A stretch of DNA of 64,000 bases from positions 2,170,001 through 2,234,000 of the forward strand of contig OY763323.1 of assembly GCA_963667375.1 (NCBI GenBank), in the 5' to 3' direction. Below are positions 35,337 to 43,954 of the stretch, in pieces. Position 1 is the first letter of the stretch. Every line of letters begins with the position of its first letter. The position numbers and the translations under genes are program-made. The notes beneath the pieces were generated by a model, which worked only from the letters and a program-made list of their open reading frames with translations, had not been told where the DNA came from and made no database searches. This DNA is from G963556115 sp963667375. GTDB taxonomy: Bacteria; Planctomycetota; SZUA-567.

Positions 35337-36161
35337 TTAGCACAGGTTATCTAGTTTATCGACAATATGCTCTATTTCCTGGGTGTTTTCTATATGCTCC
35401 AGAGCCTCACGGAAGAGATATTCACTTTCAGGTTCATTCTGCAAGGCATTTTCTAGTATTTGCTTGGCTGTTTGTGATTGATCCAGCTTGCACAGGTGTG
35501 AACTGATTGTAAAGTAGATTGCCGGTTCCAAGGCTATTCCGATATGGTTGAGCTTTTCCAGAAGCGTCAGTATGACCCCGGAGTCAGTTATTGCACCGAG
35601 GAATTCCTTGAGCATGGTTTTTTTTCGGTGGATGTTGTTTGCAGAGGTATTGAATATAAAAAAGAAGAAATCTTCTCTAAGTGTCATATGCTCCGGTGTT
35701 GTCAACTTTTGCAGAACCTGAATACAGGTATCGTTTTCCAATGTCAGTATTGAGAAGTTGTTCTTGATATAATTATATGTCAGCGTCGGATCTATAGCCG
35801 GATGCAGGTATAAGTGGAGTAACCGGTTACTGATAGGAGTAATTTTGTCGGGGTGATTCTTCTGTGCCAGCAGTAGAATCAGTTCGCATTCTTTGACGGC
35901 ATCAGCTTTCAGCAGATTGTCTGCTACCATGAAATACGAGTCAAGATGCAGCTCCGGGTAAGCTATAGTCGTTTCTTTGAAGTATGATAGTACCTTGCCG
36001 TAGAGTCCCATGTAAAAGTACAGTTCCATGAGCAGGTTATAAATTTCAACGCCGGTGGCTCCAGCCGCAATTTTACTGAGGAGTATCTGCTCAGCGGCAG
36101 TGAAATTTTGGCTTTGCATTTCCGCTCTGGCCTGCGCTAGAATATCATTATCGCTGCTCAT
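35337..36161 (-). CDS. TPR-like hypothetical protein
   Basis: A 274-residue soluble protein made of helical pairs that look like tetratricopeptide repeats (ARAEMQSQNFTAAEQILLSKI, IYNLLMELYFYMGLYGKVLSYF, SHLCKLDQSQTAKQILENALQNEP). I do not recognise a specific family. There is no signal peptide or membrane segment. It lies 270 nt upstream of fliS on the same strand, with no strong terminator between them, so a link to flagellar assembly is possible but unproven. The stop-proximal end is acidic and Leu-rich (IVDKLDNLC). Confidence 0.7.
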   Translation of the reverse strand: MSSDNDILAQARAEMQSQNFTAAEQILLSKIAAGATGVEIYNLLMELYFYMGLYGKVLSYFKETTIAYPELHLDSYFMVADNLLKADAVKECELILLLAQKNHPDKITPISNRLLHLYLHPAIDPTLTYNYIKNNFSILTLENDTCIQVLQKLTTPEHMTLREDFFFFIFNTSANNIHRKKTMLKEFLGAITDSGVILTLLEKLNHIGIALEPAIYFTISSHLCKLDQSQTAKQILENALQNEPESEYLFREALEHIENTQEIEHIVDKLDNLC

Positions 36162-36293
36162 CGCTTGTGGTCCTTATACTTTTGGTATGCAGTATTAATC
36201 CTATAAATATAGTATATCATCTTAAGAGTCAACAGACAAGTTAATACTGAATGCTTTCTTAGTTTTGTTTGCAGGCTGTGATAAGAGGTGTTT

Positions 36294-36335
36294 ACACATA
36301 TAACGGAAGGTCGAAAGACCTTCCGTTATATGTGT
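36294..36335 (-). terminator. Long hairpin downstream of the groEL-groES-groEL cluster
   Basis: A perfect 19-bp stem (ACACATATAACGGAAGGTC and complement) closes a 4-nt loop 42 nt after the second groEL stop codon. The loop reads GAAA on the plus strand and TTTC on the minus strand. No T run follows on either side, so it may act as a 3'-end protecting hairpin or a rho-independent-like terminator. Confidence 0.6.
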
Positions 36336-36376
36336 ATATCAATTTGTTTAAAGGCTGTCTGATTTTCAGGTTTGGT

Positions 36377-37999
36377 TTAGCTGATTGCGCCGATTTCAGC
36401 TTCTTCGTCTTCACCTTCAGGGCAGTCGGTTACCATTGTTTCAACGGTGAGCAGAAGAGTGGCAATGCTTGCCGCATTCTGCAGTGCAGTACGGGTAACC
36501 TTGGCCGGGTCAACAACGCCAGCCTTGACGAGGTTGCAGAATTCACCGCTGCGGGCATTGTAACCATCATTATCACCCTTCATTTCGATGACTTCCTGAG
36601 CGATTACGGAACCGTCTATACCGCTGTTTTCAGCTATAGTCTTGATCGGTGCTTTGGCTGCCTCGAGAATAATATCCACACCAAGTTTTTCGTCACCGCG
36701 GGCTTTGGAGCGGACAGCTTCAATAGCATCTGCGGCTTTAAGTAGAGCTGTACCTCCACCGGCAACAATACCTTCCTGTGACGCTGCTCTGGCGGCATGG
36801 ACTGCGTCCTCGACGCGTGCCTTTTTCTCTTTCATCGCTTCTTCGGTAGCGGCACCAACATTGAGAATGGCAACACCACCGGTCAGCTTGGCGAGTCTTT
36901 CCTGAAGCTTCTCACGGTCGTAATCAGAGGTTGTGGTCTCGATACGGTTTCTGATGGTAGCGATGCGGCTCTGAATATCAGCTTTTTTACCGGCACCATT
37001 TACAATAGTGGTGTTATCCTTGTCAACGACAACATTCTTTGCCTGACCAAGATCCTCAAGTTCAACCGCATCAAGCTTGATGCCGAGATCTTCGGTAATT
37101 GCCTTGCCGCCGGTGAGAATGGCAATATCTTCCAGCATCGCTTTGCGGCGATCACCGAAACCAGGAGCCTTTACGGCGCAGACATTGATAGTACCGCGCA
37201 TCTTGTTGACAACAAGGGCAGCAAGGACTTCATTCTCAACCTCTTCTGAGATTATAAGCAGTGGCTTGCCTGAGGCTGCCACCTTCTCAAGAACCGGTAT
37301 GAAGTCACGAAGGTTGCTGATCTTTTTCTCATGGATCAGAATGTAGGCATTCTCCATAACGCAGCTCATCTTTGCCGGATTGGTGATAAAGTAAGGGCTC
37401 TGATAGCCACGGTCAAACTGCATTCCTTCGACCAGATCCATAGTGGTTTCGATGCTTTTGGCTTCTTCAACCTGAATTACACCTTCTGCTCCGACTTTAT
37501 CCATAGCATCAGCGATAATATTGCCGATTTCAGCATCATTGTTCGCTGAAATGGTCGCTACCGATGCAATGTCAGATTTCTTCTTGCAAGGGATGCTGAT
37601 CTTCTCAATGTGTTTGACTGCAGCTTCTACCGCCATCTCCACACCTCTGCGGATTGCCATCGGGTCTGCACCGCCTGTTACCATCTTCAGACCGGCTTTA
37701 TAGATTGCTTCTGCAAGAACTGTAGCGGTGGTTGTACCGTCACCGGCGATATCAGAGGTTTTTGAAGCTACCTCTTTGATCATTTGAGCACCCATATTTT
37801 CAAATGGGTCTTCAAGTGTAACTTCTTTAGCTACAGTCACACCGTCCTTGGTAATTCCAGGACCGCCAAATCCTTTCTGATATACTACATTGTGACCGGT
37901 AGGTCCCATTGTGGATTTAACCGCTTTGGCCAGTTTGCTGATACCAGATAAAATCTTCTGGCGTGCATCATCGCTAAACATTAACTGTTTGCCTGCCAT
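36377..37999 (-). CDS. groEL: Chaperonin GroEL, divergent second copy without GGM tail
   Basis: A 540-residue 60-kDa chaperonin. Core motifs are present: ITKDGVTVAKE, the ATP-site GDGTTTATVLAE, KAPGFGDRRKAMLEDIA and GIVAGGGTALL. It differs from the other copy in two ways. The otherwise conserved LGPKGRN region reads MGPTGHNVVYQKGFGGPG, and the C-terminus ends in an acidic stretch (PEGEDEEAEIGAIS) instead of GGM repeats. Loss of the tail would change the cavity floor. It lies third in the order groEL-groES-groEL, 59 nt after groES, with GGAGATATAAAT as ribosome-binding site. It may be a specialised or stress-specific chaperonin; client range unknown. Confidence 0.95.
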   Translation of the reverse strand: MAGKQLMFSDDARQKILSGISKLAKAVKSTMGPTGHNVVYQKGFGGPGITKDGVTVAKEVTLEDPFENMGAQMIKEVASKTSDIAGDGTTTATVLAEAIYKAGLKMVTGGADPMAIRRGVEMAVEAAVKHIEKISIPCKKKSDIASVATISANNDAEIGNIIADAMDKVGAEGVIQVEEAKSIETTMDLVEGMQFDRGYQSPYFITNPAKMSCVMENAYILIHEKKISNLRDFIPVLEKVAASGKPLLIISEEVENEVLAALVVNKMRGTINVCAVKAPGFGDRRKAMLEDIAILTGGKAITEDLGIKLDAVELEDLGQAKNVVVDKDNTTIVNGAGKKADIQSRIATIRNRIETTTSDYDREKLQERLAKLTGGVAILNVGAATEEAMKEKKARVEDAVHAARAASQEGIVAGGGTALLKAADAIEAVRSKARGDEKLGVDIILEAAKAPIKTIAENSGIDGSVIAQEVIEMKGDNDGYNARSGEFCNLVKAGVVDPAKVTRTALQNAASIATLLLTVETMVTDCPEGEDEEAEIGAIS

Positions 38000-38058
38000 A
38001 TTTATATCTCCTGATTAATATATAGAGTTAAAGAATAAAACAAGTATTGAATCCGTCA

Positions 38059-38406
38059 TTAAAGCTTTGCGAGAATATCTGATTCACGCATGATAAGCAG
38101 GGATTCTCCGGAAACTGTGACCTCGGTGCCGCTGTATTTTCCGAAGAGCACCTTATCACCTGGAACAACATCGAGTGTTGCTCTGGTACCACTATCAAGA
38201 AGTTTGCCAGCGCCTACAGCGATGATAATGCCTTCCTGAGGTTTTTCCTGAGCGCTGCCCGGAAGAATAATACCGCCGGCAGTCTTTTCTTCAGCGTCAA
38301 CACGCTTAACCACAATACGGTCGTCCAGTGGACGGAGGTTAACTTTAGGTGCCGCTGTCTGAGTTGCTGCTTTTTTACTTGTTTTCTTGGTCTTACACTT
38401 TGCCAT
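38059..38406 (-). CDS. groES: Co-chaperonin GroES with basic N-terminal extension
   Basis: A 115-residue lid protein for GroEL. The conserved core starts at LRPLDDRIVVKRV (about residue 26), followed by the mobile loop EEKTAGGIILPGSAQEKPQEG that docks onto GroEL and the DKVLFGKYSGTEV strand. Usual GroES is about 95 residues. The extra 20 are a Lys/Thr/Ala-rich N-terminal stretch (KCKTKKTSKKAATQTAAPK). ATG 38406 follows CAGGAGTAGAAA. It sits between two groEL genes, reversed from the usual groES-groEL order with respect to the first copy. Confidence 0.95.
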   Translation of the reverse strand: MAKCKTKKTSKKAATQTAAPKVNLRPLDDRIVVKRVDAEEKTAGGIILPGSAQEKPQEGIIIAVGAGKLLDSGTRATLDVVPGDKVLFGKYSGTEVTVSGESLLIMRESDILAKL

Positions 38407-38485
38407 TTTCTACTCCTGAAATATTTTGTCTGTAAAATAGATTAAAATTAAATATCGGATGTATGCGGTTGCTAGAAGGGGGCTA

Positions 38486-40153
38486 TTACATCATGCCGCC
38501 CATTCCTCCCATACCACCCATTCCTCCCATGCCGCCCATTCCTCCCATATCAGGCATGCCGGCTCCGGCACCCTTTGAAGGAATCTCAGCAATCATACAT
38601 TCTGTAGTGAGGAGTAGACCTGCAACTGAGGCAGCATTACGCAGAGCTGTGATTTCGACCTTTGCCGGATCGATTACACCGCCCTTTATCATATCAACAT
38701 AGGTATCGGTAAGCGCATTATAACCTTCATTCCCTGAAGATTTCTTGACCTTGCGCACTACAACCGCACCGTCAACACCGGCATTATCTGCAAGCTGGCG
38801 GAGTGGGGCTTCAACCGCTTTGCGGACAATATCTACACCAGTGGCTTTCTCACCCTTGAACTTCAGCTTGGATAGAGCTTTGTCGGCGGCTCTGATAATA
38901 GCCACACCACCTCCAGGAACAATACCGCTTTCCACAGCGCAGCGGGTTGCATTGAGCGCATCTTCAAAACGGTCTTTCTTTTCTTTCATGTCACTCTCGG
39001 TTGCGGCACCGACATTGATTTCAGCAATTCCGCCGACAAGTTTGGCAATACGTTCCTGCAATTTTTCCTTGTCATATTCAGAGGTTGATTTGTCATAGGC
39101 GTTACGAATTTCAGCGACACGGGCTTCAATTGCGGCTTTCTTGCCGGCACCCTTTAAGATAGTGGTGTTGTCGGCATCAACTACAATCTTCTGAGCGCTT
39201 CCGAGATCATTGAGAGTTACATCTTCAAGTTTGAGGCCCAGATCCTTCATAATTGCTTTACCACCGGTCATGATTGCAATATCTTCGAGCATGGCTTTGC
39301 GGCGGTCACCGAAACCAGGGGCTTTTACGGCGCAGACATTGATGATGCCACGCATCTTGTTTACTACAAGGGTGGCAAGTGCTTCGCCTTCAACATCATC
39401 GGCGATAATCAGAAGTGGCTGGCTTGATTCGCTGATTGCTTCAAGCAGGGGAACAAGATCCTTGGCATTTGAAATCTTGTCTTCGTATACCAGAACATTG
39501 CACTTCTCCAGAGATGCTTCCATGGTCTCCTGATTAGTGCAGAAATGTGGTGAGAGGTAACCGCGGTCAAACTGCATACCTTCTACAAGGTCGATAACAG
39601 TCTCCATTGATTTACCGCTTTCGATGGTTATAACACCGTCTTTACCGACTTTTTCCATGGCATCAGCAATGGTGTTGCCGATAGTGGTGTCATTATTCGC
39701 TGAGATAGTGGCTACTGCAGCGTAGTCTTTTTTGCCCTTGACCGGAACGGCCATCTTATCAACTTCCTGGCAGATGGCTTCAACAGCTTCGTCAATGCCG
39801 GCTTTCAATTCCATAGGATTGGCTCCGGCCACAACATTTTTCAGACCTTCCAGAAAGATCGCTTCTGCAAGGACGGTAGCGGTAGTAGTTCCGTCTCCGG
39901 CGATATCATTGGTCTTGCTTGCTGCTTCCTTAACTAACTGTGCCCCCATGTTCTCGTACTTATCGGTGAACTCAATCTCCTGGGCTACCGTTACACCATC
40001 TTTGGTAATGGTCGGGCTACCCCATGATTTGTCGAGAACCGCATTACGACCACGAGGACCGAGTGTGGCTTTTACTGCTCTTGAAAGTTTTACCACACCT
40101 TCTTTGACGCTGTTACGGGCGTCGGTAGAAAATTGTAGCTGCTTAGCTGGCAT
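38486..40153 (-). CDS. groEL: Chaperonin GroEL, canonical copy with GGM tail
   Basis: A 555-residue chaperonin with all standard motifs: LGPRGRNAVLDKSWGSPTITKDG, GDGTTTATVLAE, KAPGFGDRRKAMLEDIA, GIVPGGGVAII. It ends in six GGM repeats (DMGGMGG...MM), the flexible tail found in housekeeping GroEL. ATG 40153 has AAAGGAGATAATTA upstream. It is the first gene of the three-gene chaperonin cluster and is separated from groES by 79 nt. I find no CIRCE element (TTAGCACTC-N9-GAGTGCTAA) upstream, so HrcA control is not supported here. Confidence 0.97.
   Translation of the reverse strand: MPAKQLQFSTDARNSVKEGVVKLSRAVKATLGPRGRNAVLDKSWGSPTITKDGVTVAQEIEFTDKYENMGAQLVKEAASKTNDIAGDGTTTATVLAEAIFLEGLKNVVAGANPMELKAGIDEAVEAICQEVDKMAVPVKGKKDYAAVATISANNDTTIGNTIADAMEKVGKDGVITIESGKSMETVIDLVEGMQFDRGYLSPHFCTNQETMEASLEKCNVLVYEDKISNAKDLVPLLEAISESSQPLLIIADDVEGEALATLVVNKMRGIINVCAVKAPGFGDRRKAMLEDIAIMTGGKAIMKDLGLKLEDVTLNDLGSAQKIVVDADNTTILKGAGKKAAIEARVAEIRNAYDKSTSEYDKEKLQERIAKLVGGIAEINVGAATESDMKEKKDRFEDALNATRCAVESGIVPGGGVAIIRAADKALSKLKFKGEKATGVDIVRKAVEAPLRQLADNAGVDGAVVVRKVKKSSGNEGYNALTDTYVDMIKGGVIDPAKVEITALRNAASVAGLLLTTECMIAEIPSKGAGAGMPDMGGMGGMGGMGGMGGMGGMM
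38495..38548 (-). repeat. Tandem 9-bp repeat coding for the GroEL GGM tail
   Basis: Six consecutive 9-bp units encode Gly-Gly-Met. The synonymous codons vary (GGA/GGC/GGT), so the repeat is kept at protein level rather than by recent slippage alone. Confidence 0.9.
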
Positions 40154-40502
40154 TTAATTATCTCCTTTAACCAAATTTATAAACTTTTGAATAAGTTTCA
40201 AAGCAAAATGATATAAGTATAATATTTTAATTATGGGAATGCTGTGCAATATCCGTGCCAGTTTTATAGAGTAATGCCGTGTGATTTCAGGTTGAGGTTT
40301 TGTCTGGTGTGTGCTGAGTGTAAGTTGTTTGGTGTGCTTGTGTTGTGTTGATGTTTGTGATGTGGCGGCGAATGCCGGTCAATATTTAATAACAGGTGAA
40401 TTGTCACTTCTACAAAAGAAAGAGAAGCAGTGATTGTCACATTGACCAGCATCGCCGCTGTGTTCGTGGTTTTATGGTTTTAGTATTATAGCAAATCTAT
40501 TA
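40154..40502. other. Intergenic region between groEL and the sugar kinase gene
   Basis: About 350 nt. It should hold the minus-strand promoter of the chaperonin cluster. The part next to groEL is AT-rich and has an inverted repeat AAACTT-N6-AAGTTT at 40181-40198. Positions 40290-40380 are G/T-rich on the plus strand. A 62-codon minus-strand frame (40264-40452) has low-complexity His/Thr/Asn composition and no ribosome-binding site, and I do not consider it a gene. Confidence 0.5.
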
Positions 40503-42002
40503 CTATTCGGTTATTGCTCTGGTGAAGGTGTCCGTGTATCCCTGCAAGCCGCCAATATGGGTCGGAATTATCTTCTCTTTGTCTATTTTGCAGGTGGCGC
40601 CTCCAAGTTCTTTGGGATCTACTTTATCCAGTGCCGCCCGGGCCAGCAGTGCTGCTCCGACGGCTGTTGCTTCTTTTAGATTGGTAGTATCAACCTCGGT
40701 ATCACTGTAGTATTCTGCCAGCAGCTGAGTGTAGGCGTCGTTATTGCAGAAGCCGCCTTCAATAAAGAGTGAACCGCCGCCGGTGAATCCGGTATAGCCC
40801 AGAGCGATAATGGTCTGGGCGACCAGTGATGAGTTCAGAGCCGCATAGGCTTCTTCACGGTCTGTGAATACTTTGCTGCGGATATCAGCATTCTCTTCAA
40901 TCTCCTGCAGGGTATAACTTTGTCCGTTTTTGATGACTTTTGGCTGGGAATCGGGGAATATACCTACGCCCTTTATTACTGAAGGAATAAAGAGAAAATC
41001 AGAATCGTGAAGAATTTTCTTGTAGATATCTTTATTGAACTCCGGCATGCCGGTGCAGCCGAAATGCTGATCAAGAATTCTGCTGTAACGTTCATACTCG
41101 ACTCCGCCCATGAAGATAATGGTTTTTACCGGGTTGTTATACGCATCGATGTTATAGTATACCGTCCGACCCAGATCTTCGCTGGTGAACTCTATTTTAT
41201 CGCATGGACGCATTATCACGCACCAAGTACCGGTAGAATTCAGTACAAAGTCGGTTTCGTTATTGATGAGGTACGGCAGCAGGCTTGAGTTTGAGTCATG
41301 AATACCGGTGGTAACGATGCAGTCGGTGTTGAGTCCGGTTCTTGCCGCTACTTCAGGGGTAATGGTGCCGATTATATCCCAGGGACGGCTGAGATGGCTT
41401 GGCAGCAGTTCTGAGATGCCAAGCTCACGTGCAACCCGTGAATATGATTCATGATAGGGATCATAGAGAAAGGTGTGGCTGCCCAGAGAGGTGCTTTCAA
41501 TGGCTGCGACACCGGTAAGTTTATAACCGAAATACTGGGGATAGAAAAGAATTTTTCTGGTTTTTGCGAAATCATCAGGATACTTCTCTTTGGCAAAATG
41601 CATGATTCTGGCGGTGTTTATCATGCTGCCGATTGCTGCGGCTGCAGTCTCTTTCTGGAGTTCCTTGAAACTGCCGAAACGTTCAAAGAATAGATTGTCG
41701 ATTTCAGTTCCGGCTTCATTGGTATAAGCGATTGTCGGAATTGAAAGTTTGTCATCTTCTGTAAGACAGACCACATTGGTACTATGGGTGGTAATGGATA
41801 CCGCATCAATAGTATTGGTTGCGGCGAGTTCCTTGACCTGCTGAAAAAACCACTCTTCAACCGCTTCGGTCTGCTCGATACGAATTCCGTCCGCCTGTTC
41901 TACTTCATCGAAGGTTTTTTTTCTGATTTCGACTATCTTGAGGTCATTGGAGAATAATAAAACTTTTTTGTTGGTCTTGCCAATATCTAATACAATAATC
42001 AT
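40503..42002 (-). CDS. FGGY-family sugar kinase (rhamnulokinase/fuculokinase-like)
   Basis: A 499-residue cytoplasmic kinase of the FGGY/actin-like ATPase fold. The N-terminal phosphate-1 motif is VLDIGKTNKKVLLF, with a conserved Lys as in rhamnulokinases. The active-site GIHDSNSSLLPYL carries the catalytic Asp, and ADENOSINE-type text FVLNSTGTWCVIM and LFIEGGFCNNDAYTQLLAEY follow. It is the second gene after the L-fucose isomerase (gap 116 nt) and so probably phosphorylates the ketose product, such as L-fuculose or a related deoxy-ketose. ATG 42002 with GAGGACAG just upstream. The exact sugar is uncertain because FucI-type enzymes also accept other substrates. Confidence 0.85.
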   Translation of the reverse strand: MIIVLDIGKTNKKVLLFSNDLKIVEIRKKTFDEVEQADGIRIEQTEAVEEWFFQQVKELAATNTIDAVSITTHSTNVVCLTEDDKLSIPTIAYTNEAGTEIDNLFFERFGSFKELQKETAAAAIGSMINTARIMHFAKEKYPDDFAKTRKILFYPQYFGYKLTGVAAIESTSLGSHTFLYDPYHESYSRVARELGISELLPSHLSRPWDIIGTITPEVAARTGLNTDCIVTTGIHDSNSSLLPYLINNETDFVLNSTGTWCVIMRPCDKIEFTSEDLGRTVYYNIDAYNNPVKTIIFMGGVEYERYSRILDQHFGCTGMPEFNKDIYKKILHDSDFLFIPSVIKGVGIFPDSQPKVIKNGQSYTLQEIEENADIRSKVFTDREEAYAALNSSLVAQTIIALGYTGFTGGGSLFIEGGFCNNDAYTQLLAEYYSDTEVDTTNLKEATAVGAALLARAALDKVDPKELGGATCKIDKEKIIPTHIGGLQGYTDTFTRAITE

Positions 42003-42037
42003 GATCTGTCCTCGGAAATGATGTCGTAGAAATGAAA

Positions 42038-42068
42038 AGTGCCCAAGAAAATCTGCCTCTCGGGCACT
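42038..42068 (-). other. Hairpin between isomerase and kinase genes
   Basis: AGTGCCC pairs with GGGCACT around 17 nt, in the 116-nt gap. It lacks a T run. It could reduce read-through into the kinase gene or stabilise the isomerase message. Confidence 0.45.
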
Positions 42069-42118
42069 ACGTGTGTGTTACTTTCACTTTGCATTACTGC
42101 TCGTGTGTGTGAAGTTTG

Positions 42119-43834
42119 CTAGTTTTTAGCGAGCATCATCTTGGTCTTCTCTTCACCACCGTTGATCAGATAGATCAGTGGCAGAGGACGATCGACGCCT
42201 TCGATGTATGATGGACGTGCCTGCCAAGGTGTAACAGAAAGTACATTGGTCATATCCATCCAGTACTGGAGTCTTGCTGGTGCCAGATCCCAGGTCATGT
42301 GGAAGTGGTTGGCAGGTGAGTACTGCTTATATTCGTTCATGGTTGCATACTTTGGTGTGATCCAGGTGTGCGGCCAAGTTACGTTTGAGCTGTTGGCAAC
42401 CTTCTGGGCCAGCGCTTCTGGCAGATCGATAGTGTAGGCTTCGTCCCAGATCAGGCTGAACATACCGGTTAGACTGCTGTAGGCAAGTCTTGAAGCGATA
42501 CCGTTGATACCTCCAGGTGAGACGAAGGTTACACTGTTACCACCGCCTGGGAAGTAGTATTCTTCAGCCCAAGGCATGGCAATTTTCTTCATTACTTCAT
42601 CAGAAGATGCACCTGGTTTTGATGCCCAGTTCAGACTTGCAGAACCTGAGTTGTCACCGTCGATAAAGCCTTTGGTTGCCCAGACGTCATCCTTGATGGA
42701 ATCAATTCCGAGTTCTTTAGCGAGTCCGATAGCTTCCTCTGCAGACCAGACCTTGCGGAAGTCCATAAACAGCGGTGGGTTGCCGCCTGAGAGCCAGGTC
42801 TTGAAGAGCATGGTGAGAAGTGCCTGATTATCAGCTTCGGTAGCGAATGGCGTTGGAGCCTTGGCGCCGTTGTGGTCGAAGGTTGAGTTGAAAAGTGATT
42901 CAGCCAGATCGCAGATTGGCAGCGGATTAGCGCGCTTATCACTACCCCATTCGAGCTGATTCATGAAGGAACCGCCGACAGCGTTGACATCCTTCAGCAG
43001 GTCGCGCATGATGAGGTACATCGCCATTGACTGCTCAAAAGCAGGTTCGTGGCTTGCACTTGGAATATCCAGTCTGGAGCCGAGTTTTTCTTTTACCCAG
43101 TTGATCAGTTCCTTGAGTTCATTTTTGTCATAAGCACCCTTGAGCAGCATGTCAGATAGGAGCTTCATGTCGAGTCTGGTGATCTCAAGTCCGAAGGTAT
43201 TACGGGTTGGGATGATATGGCTGAGAGCTGTTTCCATACCCATTGAGTCATGTCCGAAGACTACAACGCGTTTGCCTTTAAGACCGACTGTGGTCAGAGC
43301 GCCGTAACACCAGTCGATAAGGTCATCAATTGTCTTCTGGGTTGGAATAGGATCCTGACCGAAGTCAGCCCATGAACCGATGTTCAGGTGAGAAAGAATT
43401 CCTGACTGTGCTAGAGCACCGTTGACCGCATGTGCATATACTACACCTGGTTTTGGAGCGCTGTTACCGCAGGTGATGTTAACAGGTGTGCCTTTTGGGA
43501 AGTGAGCGAGCAGGCTGATAAGGGTCAGCTGTGGGAATGACCAGGTGTCAGGGGTACAGATAATGGCACTAACGCCGGCTTCCTTGAACTGCTTGGCAAC
43601 GATATCTGCTTCTTTTTCTCCCATAATGAGCTCGGTTGAGTAAACTATGTTTACCGGCCTGCCGTCGGGCATAGAGACACTCTCGGCAAGGGATGCAGCA
43701 ATACGTTTGATGATATTAACTGTTCTGTCGCATGAAGCCTGATCGATACGTGGGTCGGCTGCCGCGCAGACGCCAAATGTCACAACATCCGGATCGGTAT
43801 TTGTCGGAAGTGACAATTCTACTGCTTTAGTCAT
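42119..43834 (-). CDS. fucI: L-fucose isomerase-type ketol isomerase
   Basis: A 571-residue enzyme of the FucI/AraA fold, which converts L-fucose (or D-arabinose) to the ketose with a Mn ion. Landmarks are CAAADPRIDQASCDRTVNII near the N-terminus, the middle MNQLEWGSDKRANPLP, CDLAESLFNSTFDHNG with acidic metal-ligand candidates, and a C-terminal NHFHMTWDLAPARLQYW with the conserved His. The length is near that of E. coli FucI (591). ATG 43834 is preceded by AAAGGTAG. With the FGGY kinase it forms a two-step pathway from aldose to ketose phosphate. A divergent AraC activator gene 120 nt away probably controls it. No aldolase is in the window. Confidence 0.85.
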   Translation of the reverse strand: MTKAVELSLPTNTDPDVVTFGVCAAADPRIDQASCDRTVNIIKRIAASLAESVSMPDGRPVNIVYSTELIMGEKEADIVAKQFKEAGVSAIICTPDTWSFPQLTLISLLAHFPKGTPVNITCGNSAPKPGVVYAHAVNGALAQSGILSHLNIGSWADFGQDPIPTQKTIDDLIDWCYGALTTVGLKGKRVVVFGHDSMGMETALSHIIPTRNTFGLEITRLDMKLLSDMLLKGAYDKNELKELINWVKEKLGSRLDIPSASHEPAFEQSMAMYLIMRDLLKDVNAVGGSFMNQLEWGSDKRANPLPICDLAESLFNSTFDHNGAKAPTPFATEADNQALLTMLFKTWLSGGNPPLFMDFRKVWSAEEAIGLAKELGIDSIKDDVWATKGFIDGDNSGSASLNWASKPGASSDEVMKKIAMPWAEEYYFPGGGNSVTFVSPGGINGIASRLAYSSLTGMFSLIWDEAYTIDLPEALAQKVANSSNVTWPHTWITPKYATMNEYKQYSPANHFHMTWDLAPARLQYWMDMTNVLSVTPWQARPSYIEGVDRPLPLIYLINGGEEKTKMMLAKN

Positions 43835-43954
43835 AGTAATCTACCTTTCTTTTAGGAGTAAATGTAAAAAACGACTTTGAAAATCAACTTGTTTCTTACT
43901 ATAATAAACTACATCATAAAGTTTTATTAAGCTATACAGTAAAGTGGAAATGTT

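Noticed and set aside
38495..38548. Tandem 9-bp repeat as a CRISPR or VNTR locus
   Set aside because: It simply encodes the GGM tail of GroEL.
38745..40157. Several plus-strand ORFs of 107-141 codons opposite groEL
   Set aside because: Ser/Ala/Pro-rich antisense frames of chaperonin codons; no independent support.
40264..40452. 62-codon minus-strand ORF in the groEL-kinase gap
   Set aside because: Low-complexity His/Thr/Asn composition from a G/T-rich stretch and no ribosome-binding site.
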